Shown: positions 50,765-62,111, numbered from the stretch's first letter. The stretch: DNA of 64,000 nucleotides from Acanthacorydalis orientalis (GCA_034766995.1 CM068319.1:16224922-16288921), one strand, 5' to 3'. Notes: generated from the letters alone by a model not told the origin. Numbers and translations are program-made.

Positions 50765-51170
50765 AAAAAGCGTTCCTCATACCATCTCGGTTCGGTAGCG
50801 ACGCCGGTCGCGTTTATAAAACGAATCAGAACCGTCAGTTCGTGTCGTTTTTAAAAATAATTGATCATCGAATTCGTCTAAAACAAAGTGAACTCTTTGA
50901 ACGTTCTGTGTGTGCGCGAAAAGTAGTAAAAGTAATGCCGAGTATCGTTTGAGTCTTTGATTGCGTCCTCGATCTCCTGTCCAGGTGGCCGCACGGGCGC
51001 GCGCGCGACGAGGCCCTGCAGGAGAGAGGCACTCGGGAGTGTTTGCTTTTTGATTATCAGATCGGACGTACGACCGTCCGTTAAAAAATAGTATATAGTA
51101 TATTCGTTTCAATTAAGTGTTCTGTGGTTCCTGTCCGAGATGGAGAGCTGACCGACGAGCAGATTGTCTG
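50765..51170 (+). promoter_or_regulatory. CpG-rich GC island, candidate promoter
   Basis: About 400 bp of clearly higher GC and CpG than anything around it, with GCACGGGCGCGCGCGCGACG near 50991. It contains TATAAA at 50815 and TCAGTT at 50835, both arthropod core-promoter words, but only about 22 bp apart, short for a TATA-initiator pair. It ends exactly where duplication copy 2 begins and has no counterpart before copy 1. A minus ORF of 111 codons across it looks like a GC artefact. Confidence 0.45.
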
Positions 51171-52060
51171 AAGAATCAGTTTGTATGAAGGATATAATCG
51201 ACACCAGGTTTTTTCATTGCAATTTTTTGTTTACTGTGCAAACCAACGCAATTTCGATCGTGTTTTCCTTTACTATCTCAGTGAGTTTTCACTGATATCG
51301 TTTTAAAAAAAAATGTTTAAAACAATTCGACATTAGTTTTAATATTTAGTTATTGAAACGATATCAGCTGTATGTATGCATGTCAATGGATACTTATTGT
51401 TTATTTTCATAATTAGGTTGGTTTCAAGATTGATTGTCTTCAATACATGAGATGTTATATTGAACGATTATCAGTTTTGTAATCGACGCACGGAGCTTTC
51501 GGGGTGGATGAATTGCTGTAAAGCGAAGTTGAAGCCTTCGACTCCACGATTTTTCTACACATGTTTTTCAGGTGTTAGGTGAAGGCTGCCCGTCGTGCAG
51601 CTTAGATTAGGAACGCATATATTAATCCGCTTCACGGGTTGTATATGTCGTCTCACCTTGTAGCAGGTGTAGCATAGGAGTGGCTCGGATCAAATGGATT
51701 TCGAGTCCTAGCTTAATGATTTTTTTGTTGTTTTCATGTTTTCTCTTTCAGGTCCCAGAACTTCAATCTCTTTTTTGTTTGCTGTAATTTAAAGTAGATT
51801 TTTTGCTTTGTCGATTCAGTAAATTTAGTTTTTCTATTGATTTCAGTTAGTTAAATTGTTGTTATGTTAATTTTTTGCTTTTAATCTTTTTAATATTAGC
51901 ATTGATTTGTTTTTAATGAATTAGTAGTAGTTTAATTTTGTTCCAGTTTTATTTTTTTAATTGTAGCTTTTATTTGATTTATAAGTTTTGTTTCTAGTCG
52001 ATTTAAAGTAGTTTAATTTTATTTTCATAATTAACTTCATTCCCTCGCCATGGATTGTGG

Positions 52061-52087
52061 GGTAATGGTACAAATCGTACCATTGCC
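52061..52087. repeat. Conserved hairpin, copy 2
   Basis: Identical GGTAATGGTAC / GTACCATTGCC stem with loop AAATC as at 48696-48722. Confidence 0.75.
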
Positions 52088-52252
52088 ATGTGTGTTTGAT
52101 AATCAGATCAATTATGCTTCATAACAGAATATACATATTAAGATTCTAATACAAGTGATAACGCGTTTTGGAATCTTGTTTGTATTATTCGCCATTGATA
52201 CATAATTTATTTGGTTTTTGTGTGATTTTCGAAATTGCGTTTGCGTTGTACA

Positions 52253-52255
<3 letters not shown>

Positions 52256-52315
<60 letters not shown>
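52256..52315. repeat. (TA)n tract in duplication copy 2
   Basis: About 59 bp; the equivalent tract in copy 1 (48891-48928) is about 37 bp, so the microsatellite has changed length since duplication. Confidence 0.97.
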
Positions 52316-52318
<3 letters not shown>

Positions 52319-52827
52319 TAGTTATTTAAGTTCAGTTAGTGCATACAGTTAACTCGGTTTTTTTATCAGACTGGAAGATCATTTTAAATCTGTAAAATGT
52401 ATTTTTTCTATCTGAAAAGAGATTAAATATCATTCAATATAAAATTGATCAAATTTCATTCACATCTGATAAAATTTAATTTAATCAAAATGGCAAACTT
52501 GTTAAACAGAAGACAAGAAAAGTGTATGATTCGCATGAATACTAGATGTATTCAGCTTTCTATCGATTTGATTAATGATCGAAAGAGAGTTATGAAAATC
52601 GTAATTGCTGTTTACAAATATGTTCACACAAATTGTATATATTTTTGGATTCTGGTTAAATGGTTAATTTAGTTTTGATTAAATTCGCGGAGTGTATTCA
52701 GTGTAAAGTGTCACCATCGATGGATCCGTTAAGTAAAAATGGTAAACTCATATTTTTTTAAATGATATATTTTCTAATAACTTTTTGTTTCAGCTGAAAA
52801 ATCCACGTCGAATTCAATCAATTAATT

Positions 52828-54880
52828 ATAGGAGTAGATTGGGAGTTGCTCGGATCAAATGGATTTCGAGTCCTAGATTCATGATTTTTTTTATTGTTTT
52901 CAGGTTTTGTCTTTCAGGTCCCAGAACTTCAATCTCTTTTTTGGTTTATATTATTTTAAAGTAGATTTTTGCTTTGTCGATTCAGTAAATTTAGTTTTTT
53001 GTAGATTTCAATAAGTTTGATTATTAATGTTTTGCTTTCATTTTTTTATTTTTTTAACATTAGTATTGATTTGTTTTAATGAATTAGTAGTAGTTTTAAT
53101 TTGTTTCATTTTTATTTTTTAATTGTAACTTTAATTTGATTTGTAAGTTTTGTTTTTAATCGATTTAAAGTAGCTTAATTTTGTTTTCATTATTAACTTT
53201 ATTCCCTTCCTCGATGGGTTTCGATTTCTAGATCAAAGGTTTGTATTATTCTTCATGTTTTCTCTTTCAGATCCCAGAACTTCAATCCCTTTTTTTGTTT
53301 TTGTTGTAATTTAAAGTAAAATTTTTACTTTATCGATTCAGTAAATTTAGAGTTTTTATAGATTTTAATTAATTTGATTATTAATTTTTTGCTTTCATTT
53401 ATAATCTTTTTAACATTAGTATTGATTTGTTTTTAATGAATTAATAGTAGTTTAACTTTCTTTCAGTTTTATTTTTTTAATTGCAACTTTTATTTGATTT
53501 TTAAGTTTTGTTTTTAATCGATTTAAAGTAGCTTAATTTTGTTTTCATTATTAACTTTATTCCCTTCCTCGATGGATTTCGATTCCTAGATCATTGTTTT
53601 TTTTCTCCTCATGTTTTCTCTTTCAGGTCCCAGAACTTCAATCTCTTTTTTTGTTTGTTGTAATTTAAAATAAATTTTTTGCTTTGTCGATTCAGTAAAT
53701 TGAGTTTATTTTAAGTTTTCAATTAGTTTTATTGTTAATTTCTGCTTTCACTTTTTATTTTTTTAACATTAGTATTGACTTGTTTTTAATGAATTAGTAG
53801 TGGTTTTATTTAGTTTCAATTTTATTTAATTGTAGCTTTAATTTGACTTTTAAGTTTTGTTTTTAGTCGATTTAAAATAGCTTAATTTTGTTTTCATACT
53901 GAACTTCAATCCTTCCCTCGATGGATTTCGAGTCCTAGGTCAATGATTTGTATTTCTCTTTATGTTTTCTATTTCAGGTCCCAGAACTTCAATCTCTTTT
54001 TTGTTTGCTGTAATTTAAAGTAGATTTTTTACTTTGTCGATTCAGTAAATTTGGTTTTTTGTATATTTCAATTAGTTTGATTATTAATTTTTTGATTTTA
54101 TTTTATTTTTTTAACATTAGTATTTATTTGTTTTTAATGACTTAGTAGTAGTTTTATTTTGTTCGGTTTTATTTTTTTAATTGTATTTTTTATTTGGTTT
54201 TTAAGTTTTGTTTTTAGTCGATTTAAAGTAGTTTAAGTTTATTTTCATAATTAAATTCAATATCTCCCTCAATGGATTTCGATTCTTAGATCATTGTTTT
54301 TTTTTCTCCCTATGTTTTCTCTTTCAGGTCCCAGAACTTCAATCTCTTGTTTTGTTTGTTGTAATTTAGAATAGATTTTTTACTTTGTCGATTCAGTAAA
54401 TTTAGTTTTTTGTAGATTTCAATTAGTTTGATTGTTAATTTTTTGCTTTCATTTTTTTATTTTTTTAACATTAGTGTTGATTTGTTTTTAATGAATTAGT
54501 AGTAGTTTTATTTTTTTTCAGTTTTATTTTTTTAATTGTAACTCTACTTTGATTTTTAACTTTTGTTTTTAGTCGATTTAAAGTAGTTTAATTTTGTTTT
54601 CATAATTAACTTCAATCCCTCCCTCGATGGATTTCGAGTCCTAGGTCAATGATTTGTATTTCTCTTCATGTTTTATATTTCAGGTCCCAGAAATTCAATC
54701 TCTTTTTTGTTTGCTATAATTTCAAGTATAATTTTTGCTTTGTCGATTCAGTAAATTTAGTGTTTTTGTTGATTTCAGTTAGTAAAGTTCTTAACTTTTT
54801 GCTTTTATTCTTTTTAATATTAGTATTGATTTGTTTTCAATTAATTTATTAGTAGTTTAATTTTGTTTTTTATGATTGAT
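52828..54880 (+). repeat. Tandem array, six units of ~354 bp
   Basis: The landmark GGTCCCAGAACTTCAATCTC (one copy ATCCC) falls at 52917, 53271, 53626, 53977, 54327 and 54683: spacings 354, 355, 351, 350 and 356. Each unit has, in order, TGGATTTCGA-TCCTAG, a pyrimidine tract ending CTTTCAG, the landmark, CTTTGTCGATTCAGTAAATTTAG, a T-rich stretch and GTCGATTTAAAGTAG. Further single copies of the landmark are at 48385 and 51751 in the duplication. The plus-strand T-rich bias is strong throughout. No ORF runs through the units. Confidence 0.95.
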
Positions 54881-54928
54881 TTTTTATTGATTGATTCATC
54901 CAAATGCCAAGATATGAGTCGCCTTCAA

Positions 54929-55096
54929 GATTCCACTTCGAAGATTCCACTTCGAAGATTCCACTTCGAAGATTCCACTTCGAAGATTCCACTTCGAAGA
55001 TTCCACTTCGAAGATTCCACTTCGAAGATTCCACTTCGAAGATTTCACTTCGAAGATTTCACTTTGAAGATTCCACTTCGAAGATTTCACTTCTCT
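54929..55096 (+). repeat. 14-bp satellite, 12 copies
   Basis: Twelve head-to-tail units of GATTCCACTTCGAA (14 bp), the last four with one or two changes (GATTTCACTTCGAA, GATTTCACTTTGAA). Across each junction it reads CGAAGATTCC, which fits nGAAnnTTCn, the heat-shock-element pattern. ORFs over it are repeat translations. Confidence 0.97.
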
Positions 55097-55099
55097 TTG

Positions 55100-55334
55100 A
55101 TAAATGATATTGATTATTTTTAATACCTGTAAATTATTGATTGGAAATATTTTTAACTATTCATTAAATCTCTTTTTATGGAAATATACAGCAAGTTAAT
55201 TATTATTTATTCTTATTATTAAAAATTTAGATTAAATCAATCTCAAAAAGAATTTATAATATTAAAGTAAAAGGCTTTATTTTTGAAATAAATAAATTTA
55301 CTTTATAATCAAAAAGTTTTGTTATAAAAAAAGA

Positions 55335-55376
<42 letters not shown>

Positions 55377-56962
55377 TCAGTGCAAATAAAAAAAAACATC
55401 TATTTAAACATAGACAGACAAAATTCAATAGTAACTTGTATAATTTTATTTTTTGTTAATTCGAATAAAAGTACATGTTTCAGAAGATTTTTTCAGTAAT
55501 TATCAGCCTTTTAGAAAATATTTGTGGAACTAAAATATTTTGTTGTAATCAAATATGTCTAATGATAAAATAAATGAAGATCTTGATGAAAAAGAAGACG
55601 TCTTTTAAGAAATTACTGTGAAATTCTTGCATTAAAAATGATAATAAGTTTGTTTAAATTTTTTTTCACAATGTACTACGAAGTGATTTTGTTTATTTTA
55701 TTTAAGATTCAAAAATGATTTATGAAAATAACAAATTAAAAATCAGTCAAAAGTATACTTAGTAAATGCTCAGATTTTTTAAAAAAGTATTTCTTATTAA
55801 ACCAGATAAGTTTGTTCCAGAAATTGTATAGAAATGATCTTAGACTTTTAGAAAACATTTCTAAAATTTAAATATTGCTCTTGTAACAAAAGTAATATTA
55901 AAAAAATAAAAAAGGGTTATACATTTCTTCAATTGAAAATATAATAACAAAAGTACTTAATTTTTTACTACTAGAACTAAGTCTCGTTCAGAAAATTTAA
56001 AAATAATACCTATATCCCAGTTAATATTTTCAGAATAAGAATATCAATTTTATTATAAAAGGAATTAAATTAAGAAAGAAAAATGGAGAAATCAAGTAAT
56101 AAGTGGAGAAATAAGTAAAGTTCGATGTAAAAAGACAAAAAATTCAAGAAATGATTGTCGATAGAGCATACATTCAATTGACTGACTTTCACACTTTCAC
56201 TAATCTAAATAAGTTTCTGTTTCAGACGTTTAAAAAAAAACTAATCCTATGAAAAATATTCTTGAAATAGAAATACATTTTATGTCATTATAAATTCGAA
56301 AAGGAAATACATGAAGATCAGATAATATCAAGATTGAATATCATTAAGAAAATTAATATGAAAACATTAAAGAATGGCAACAAAATACATCGATAGTACA
56401 AATCGAATTATCTAGACTTATTTTACAAATTTACTATTTTAAATAAGCTTATATTTCAGGAATTCTATGTAACAACATCAGAAGTTTAACAAATATTCGA
56501 GGAATATATGAAATTATAACAAAGTAAAGGCAATTATAATTCAATAAAAATGATCCCAATTAAAAGAAATCACTAATGTAATTGCATCGACAACAAACGA
56601 ATTGGATTCTTAATATCATTAAAAGAAACTGACCAATGATTCGAGGAAGACTCTTCTGTGATTAATTAATTATTTTTTTATGAATTTCAGGTTTGGTAAA
56701 TTGATTTTCGTGACGTGTCGATAATTGAAACGCACAAAGATCTATGCATATATCATTTTTATTTTAATCAAGTTTATTCAGGCAGCATTTGTATAAAAGT
56801 ACCACACTATTATTTCGGATAAAGAAATAGTTTAAACGATAATAAATTAACATATTAAAGAAGAAAGTAAAAACGTTAATAAATTAATAAATATTCAAAT
56901 GAATGGAAACTTATGAAGAAATAAAATTAAAAAATGGAAAATGGACGGAAACAACAGTTCTC

Positions 56963-56995
<33 letters not shown>

Positions 56996-57600
56996 ATATA
57001 TATATATAATGTGTGTGTGTTGTGTATGCGTATGTGTGTCTTTTTAACTATGATTTTCAGATATGCATTCCATTATTTTGGAAAAACATACAAAAATTAA
57101 ATAAAAATCAAGGAAACAATTGGAGATGATATTTTTAATGAGGACTTAAACGCCAACAAAATTGAAAATCGGAATCAATATGCAAATCTGACTAATATAC
57201 AAAAAAGTGGAATGCTGAAAAAAATAAACGATGTTATGAAAAAATCTTACTGAAAACATCAGTTTCAATTTTCAACATTGGATTGTAGACTGTTTATTTT
57301 TTATGTGTATACTAATTAATATTTTTTACAGCCGGCTAAACAGAATTAATCTTAAATGTTTGGACAGGAACATTATTAATTAAATAATGGACCAAATGTT
57401 ATAATCAAATAATACGAGTGACTGACAAAAAGTACCGTTCAGTTTCGTACATACATTTTTGCAAAAAAAAGTTATAATAAAATATTATTGGAGCAATAAA
57501 AGTAATTAATATTAAACAAGAAATGTGAGTAAAAAAAGCAAAACAATTAAGTATAGAAACATAGCAGAGGTTTAAACTAAGAGGAAATTTTATGTTTTTT
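55100..57600. other. AT-rich DNA with degenerate repeats, no gene
   Basis: Recurrent blocks such as AATAAG-TT-TTTCAG followed by GAAAATTT occur about every 200-250 bp (near 55490, 55810, 55990, 56210, 56450), suggesting a very decayed tandem repeat. (TA)n at 55340-55372 and (CTAT)n(TA)n at 56963-57008. No gene seen. Confidence 0.45.
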
Positions 57601-57609
57601 AATTTCTAA

Positions 57610-57648
57610 CGATTTTTTTTCAGCTGTGTATGAATGGTATGTGTGTGT

Positions 57649-57684
<36 letters not shown>

Positions 57685-58072
57685 AATGATTAATTAATAT
57701 TTTTTATTTTTAGGAATAACTATTTTTAATCCTAATGCTTTTTCTTTCAGATTCTAATTTTTTTAAATGTTTATTTTCAACTTTTTATGTTTTTAATGAT
57801 ATATTTTATTTCAGCAATAATACTTTTTTTATTTTTAGGTTTAACAATGTGTGAATGTTGAGTGTATGTGTATATATATAGTCGATTAATTAATAATTTG
57901 TTTTTCAGGAAAAATACTTTTTAATCACAATATTTTTTTCAGATTCTTACATTTAGTTTTTTAATTAATTCATGTTTGTATGTATTTAATATTTTTTTCT
58001 TTCAGCAATAATATATTTTTTTAGTTTCAGGATTAACAATATGTCAATTTATATGTGTGTGTGTGAATGTGA

Positions 58073-58133
<61 letters not shown>

Positions 58134-58200
58134 TTATATTAACTAATATAAATTTTTAATTTATGATTTTCAGCTTAATGATATTTTCTATTTTAGGTCT
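57610..58200 (+). repeat. Degenerate repeat with TTTCAG-CAATAATA blocks
   Basis: At least two units share, in order, GATTAATTAATA, TTTTTCAG-GA-AA-TACTTTTTAATC, TTTCAGATTCT, TTTCAGCAATAATA and a T-rich AGG-TTAACAAT-TGT segment, followed by a (GT)n/(TA)n tract. First units begin near 57684 and 57883; a partial one follows (TA)n at 58130. Confidence 0.65.
58078..58130. repeat. (TA)n tract
   Basis: About 52 bp after a (GT)n run at the end of the degenerate 57.6-kb repeat. Confidence 0.97.
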
Positions 58201-59488
58201 AGTTTTTTAAAAAATAATCTGAATTTATTGTACCAAAACTAAAATGTTTGCTATCAATAAAGTATACATAAAGTATGACTAAGGAATATTTTCGAAAATT
58301 TGGAGTTTTATATAATTAATATGGAATCATCGATATTTCGAATGATAAGGAATTCTAAATTTTAATTAACCATCAGTATGATGAAATAAAACATGATAGT
58401 TTGGTAAACTGGTTTAGAAATATTACATGAAGTTTAAAGTTTAGCTAGAATAGGTGTAGCTTTTTGTTTTTAAGTTCACTTTTAGTTTGTATCTTTTTTA
58501 TTGTACATTTATTTTTACAATAAATTAACTTCTACTTCATTTTCAATAAAAAATAATTGATTATTTCAAATTACTTTATTTTAAATTTATTAGTCTCTCT
58601 TTTTCTAAATAATTTTAAATAATTTCTTAATTAAAGTTAGGATTAGATTAGGGTTGGTAGGTCTTCTACATATCTGCAACCTCAACGTGGTGTAGAAGTG
58701 GCAACATACACAAAATATTCAGTGAAATTTTATCAGAAAAAATGTAAGAAACAAATTTTGCCTTTATTTCTTTATAGAACCATATAAATGATAAAATTGA
58801 ATACATTTAAATATGTGAAATAAAGTTTCACAGAAGTATTTTACATATGGCTAATGCAGATGAAATTCAGATTTTTTGTATTATAATGTGATATATACAG
58901 GAATTCAAATATTCCGTGAATAATAGTCTTATTTTAATTTTGTTCTTTCAGAATATATTTAGGATTTAATATGTACTAAAAACATGAATGGGTTTTGATT
59001 TAATTAAATCAGTATTAAATATGTAATTTAGAAAATTTAATTTGATAATCAAAGAATCAACAAATAATATTAAATGTTATTTTTCTTTTTTTATTTTAAC
59101 AGAGAATCCTAAGAAAAGAATCTTTTTTAAAAGTGAAAATGTTCGTATACTTCAATGATCATTATTATGTTTTAGTTCATATCAACTAAAATTTTAAAAT
59201 CTACAGAATTATTTTATATTTAATAAGGAATTTTTAATCGTTTTTAATAACAATTTTGTTGTTAGTTTGTCCAGTAAATTCGAACAATAAATCAAAATGT
59301 TGAATGTTATGAGCTGTAAACAAACAGATAAATCATAAAAACGCAAGTGGTACAGAAAAAAGACAATACATTGTAATAATTCAACGTATGTTTTTTATAC
59401 ATATATTTTTAAATATGCAAAAAAAAACATAGAATGAATGTTTAAGAGGGTCTGTAAAAAAATAAACTGATGTGGTCATTGGATTAGT
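58201..59488. other. Upstream flank of eIF3m, no gene seen
   Basis: AT-rich. One GC-richer imperfect hairpin (58653-58706) has CTTCTACA/TGTAGAAG arms inside GTTG/CAAC. Nothing else recognised. Confidence 0.5.
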
Positions 59489-59725
59489 CAAGTTTGTGCA
59501 CCACTAGCATACACAGTGCTCATTGAGTGTAATAACAGAAGTTGTGTATGAAAGGTGAAGAGAAGAAACGATTTATGCAATGATTCGTGTAAAGAAGACT
59601 TCAGACTGGCTTTAGAACGGTTTAATAGTACCTGTATGTCGAATTTCATGTTTGTTAAGTGGTTTGAGTCTTTATCCTCTTTATCTATGGACATATACTC
59701 TATCATAGAAATGCTCTCTCCCTAG
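59489..59725 (+). pseudogene. Cys-rich 79-codon reading frame with one TGA
   Basis: The plus strand reads QVCAPLAYTVLIECNNRSCV, TGA (59549-59551), then a continuous frame with CNDSCKEDFRLALERFNSTC and VKWFESLSSLSMDIYSIIEM to a TAG at 59725. Amino-acid composition looks like genuine secreted Cys-rich protein and unlike random AT-rich translation. The TGA, the lack of an ATG and no clear splice sites argue for a decayed gene fragment. Family not recognised. Confidence 0.35.
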
Positions 59726-59866
59726 AACCATTTACAACCGTTGATATTTTAATGTACATATATCTAATATTCAATTTCTGTGAATGTTCAGTTTCTTGTG
59801 AAGCTTGGAATTAATTGATTTCTATTGACATTAAAAAGAAACGTGTTGAATAAAATAAAATTCAAA

Positions 59867-61573
59867 ATGCAAGGGCCACCCGTGTTCATGGAATTAGCGC
59901 TTGAAGATCAAGTATGTTCCGTTTTAACAAATTAATAGATAACACTAATAATATATTCTTTTTAAAATAGCTTTCGAAAGTAGGTAACATATTTCTTTAA
60001 GGTTATTTTGTTTCCAGGTACAAGAACTTAGAGTATATTTAAAAGAACTAGGCGCGGAAATTTCTGAAGAGAAGTCTGCGAAAGGAATCGAAGATGATTT
60101 GCATAAAATTATCGGAGTATGTGATGCTTGTTTTCGTGAAGGTTCCGAACAAGAAGTAGAAAAAGTATTAAATGATATTGTTTCCATTATGGTTGTTGTA
60201 AGTTAATTCATTTTTTAATAGTTTTTGTTTTAAAGTTGAATAAAATGTTTTTATTCATACTTTTTATAGATATGGTGCTTTTGTATTATTACAGTGTACG
60301 TCATGGTAGTTCAGACAGTATGGTTTACATAACAGTAGTTTCTTATTAATAGCTCATGTAGCAGGGGCCACAGTATGGTACTGTGTCTAAGCAATACATT
60401 AATTATCCATGTTAGAAAAAAGTTCTAAAATATTAATATATACTTATTAATGATACAAGTTATAATGTCTAAATATTTATTTTATAATTAAACAGCTTTA
60501 ATATTGTATATTTTTAGATTCCTCTTGAACGAGCAGAAAATATCATTTTAGCATTTTGTGAAAAACTTACTAAAGCTCCAGGAGTTAAACTAGGAATGGT
60601 TACATTGCGTGCGTAAGTAGTCAAAAATATAGTAAATTAGTCATTTTGATATTGGAATGAGCAAGTAAATTAATTTATAGTTTATGGCTGCTATACCAAT
60701 CATTAGATGAACTTTCACCAATGCGTTATCATGTTTATTATCATCTTGTGCAAATTGCTAAACAAACCGATCAAGTACGAGCAGTATTTCGAGATGTTGA
60801 TCATTTAAAACTTCAGTTTGAAACTTGTCCTCCATCAATCGAACAAATGCAAAAGTTATATCGTCTTTTACATGAAGTCTTACTTGCAAGTGGTCAGAGG
60901 TAAAAATTCTTACTTTTGTATAAGTTTATTATGATTGTTTATTATTCTTTTTCACAGCGAACAAGCTGCAAAAGTAATGTATGAATTGTTGGGAACTTAT
61001 ACAACAGAAAATGCATCACATGCACGAGAAGATGCAATTCGTTGTATTGTTGCTGCATTAGCTGATCCGAATACTTTCTTATTAGATCCACTTTTGTCTT
61101 TAAAACCAGTTCGATTTCTTGAAGGAGAATTAATACATGATCTTCTTTCCATATTTGTATGTGAAAAACTTCCTGCTTATTTAAAGTTTTACAAAAATCA
61201 CAAAGAATTTGTTACATCACAAGGATTAAATCATGAACAAAACATGAAGAAAATGCGATTGTTAACATTTATGCAGCTTGCAGAGAGCCATTCAGAAATG
61301 CATTTCTCATTAATTCAGCATGAATTACAAATTCAAAAAGAAGAGGTTGAAGCTTTCATTATTGATGTTTTAAAAACTAAGTTAGTTCATGCTCGAATGG
61401 ATCAATCCGTAGAAAAAGTATATATATCGAGTACAATGCATCGTACATTTGGAAGGGCTCAGTGGCAGCAACTCCGTGATTTATTACATGCTTGGAAAGG
61501 AAATTTAGCTGGAATGCAAGTCGGAATGAAAACAATTTCAGATGCTCAGATGGAACTATTAAAACAGCATTAA
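59867..61573 (+). CDS. eIF3m: Eukaryotic translation initiation factor 3 subunit M
   Basis: Five in-phase exons: 59867-59911, 60018-60197, 60518-60612, 60681-60899, 60958-61573; 384 residues (human EIF3M 374). The N-terminus reads [15 protein letters not shown], then [16 protein letters not shown], closely matching eIF3m. The large last exon holds the PCI domain, with [52 protein letters not shown] and the [12 protein letters not shown] end typical of the family. Known role: a PCI-type scaffold subunit of the cytoplasmic eIF3 complex that binds the 40S subunit during initiation. Start ATG follows AAA (good context). Confidence 0.97.
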
Positions 61574-62111
61574 ATGTTTTATATCTGCTTGATTTGTACT
61601 TTTATTTTAAATAAACTTTATTTAATGATCTTTGTTTTCATATAAATTTTTGATGAAAAAGTTATTAAATGAAAGCATTGTATATTTCACAAAAAAAATA
61701 TTTATATAAATATATCTTAGAAGTATTATTAATTTTATATACATTTTCGTTTTGTTATAATTGATTTTTATAGATATTCACAATAGGTCTGTAACCAACT
61801 ATGAATTATGAAATTATATAAAAAAAAACAAACATTTCATTTAAATAGAAAATAAACCTTAAAAAATAAGTATGTGTACTGATCATGGTGTAAAAGATTC
61901 ACTATTAACCAAGGTAAATTTATAGAAGTAAAAAAATTAATATCTATATTGTTTATATAATTGAACAAAATTATAATTTTTAAAATTAAGTTTGGTACAT
62001 AACGTTTATTTGTTTATTGTAGGTCAAGATTTGTAGGTTATGTTGACATGTTATACATGGAATGTAATTTTAGAAAGTAAATGTTAATTAAATTTTTATC
62101 CAAAAAAAAGA
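61574..62111. other. eIF3m-MRM2 intergenic spacer
   Basis: 540 bp of AT-rich sequence holding the eIF3m 3' end and MRM2 5' region. Nothing else recognised. Confidence 0.6.
61610..61615 (+). terminator. Poly(A) signal candidate for eIF3m
   Basis: AATAAA 37 bp after the stop codon, with a second AT-rich stretch following. Confidence 0.45.

Larger units (their letters stand above)
51170..52827 (+). repeat. 1.65-kb segmental duplication, copy 2
   Basis: Same orientation as copy 1, offset about 3.36 kb. It follows the GC island and leads directly into the 354-bp tandem array, whose units are shortened relatives of its middle part. Confidence 0.93.

Noticed and set aside
50777..51112. 111-codon minus-strand ORF over the GC island
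   Set aside because: Long only because CpG-rich DNA lacks stop codons; Arg/Ala runs, no family resemblance.
54863..55123. ORFs in both strands across the 14-bp satellite
   Set aside because: The unit has no stop in several frames, so open frames are a by-product of the repeat (14-residue peptide repeats in each frame).
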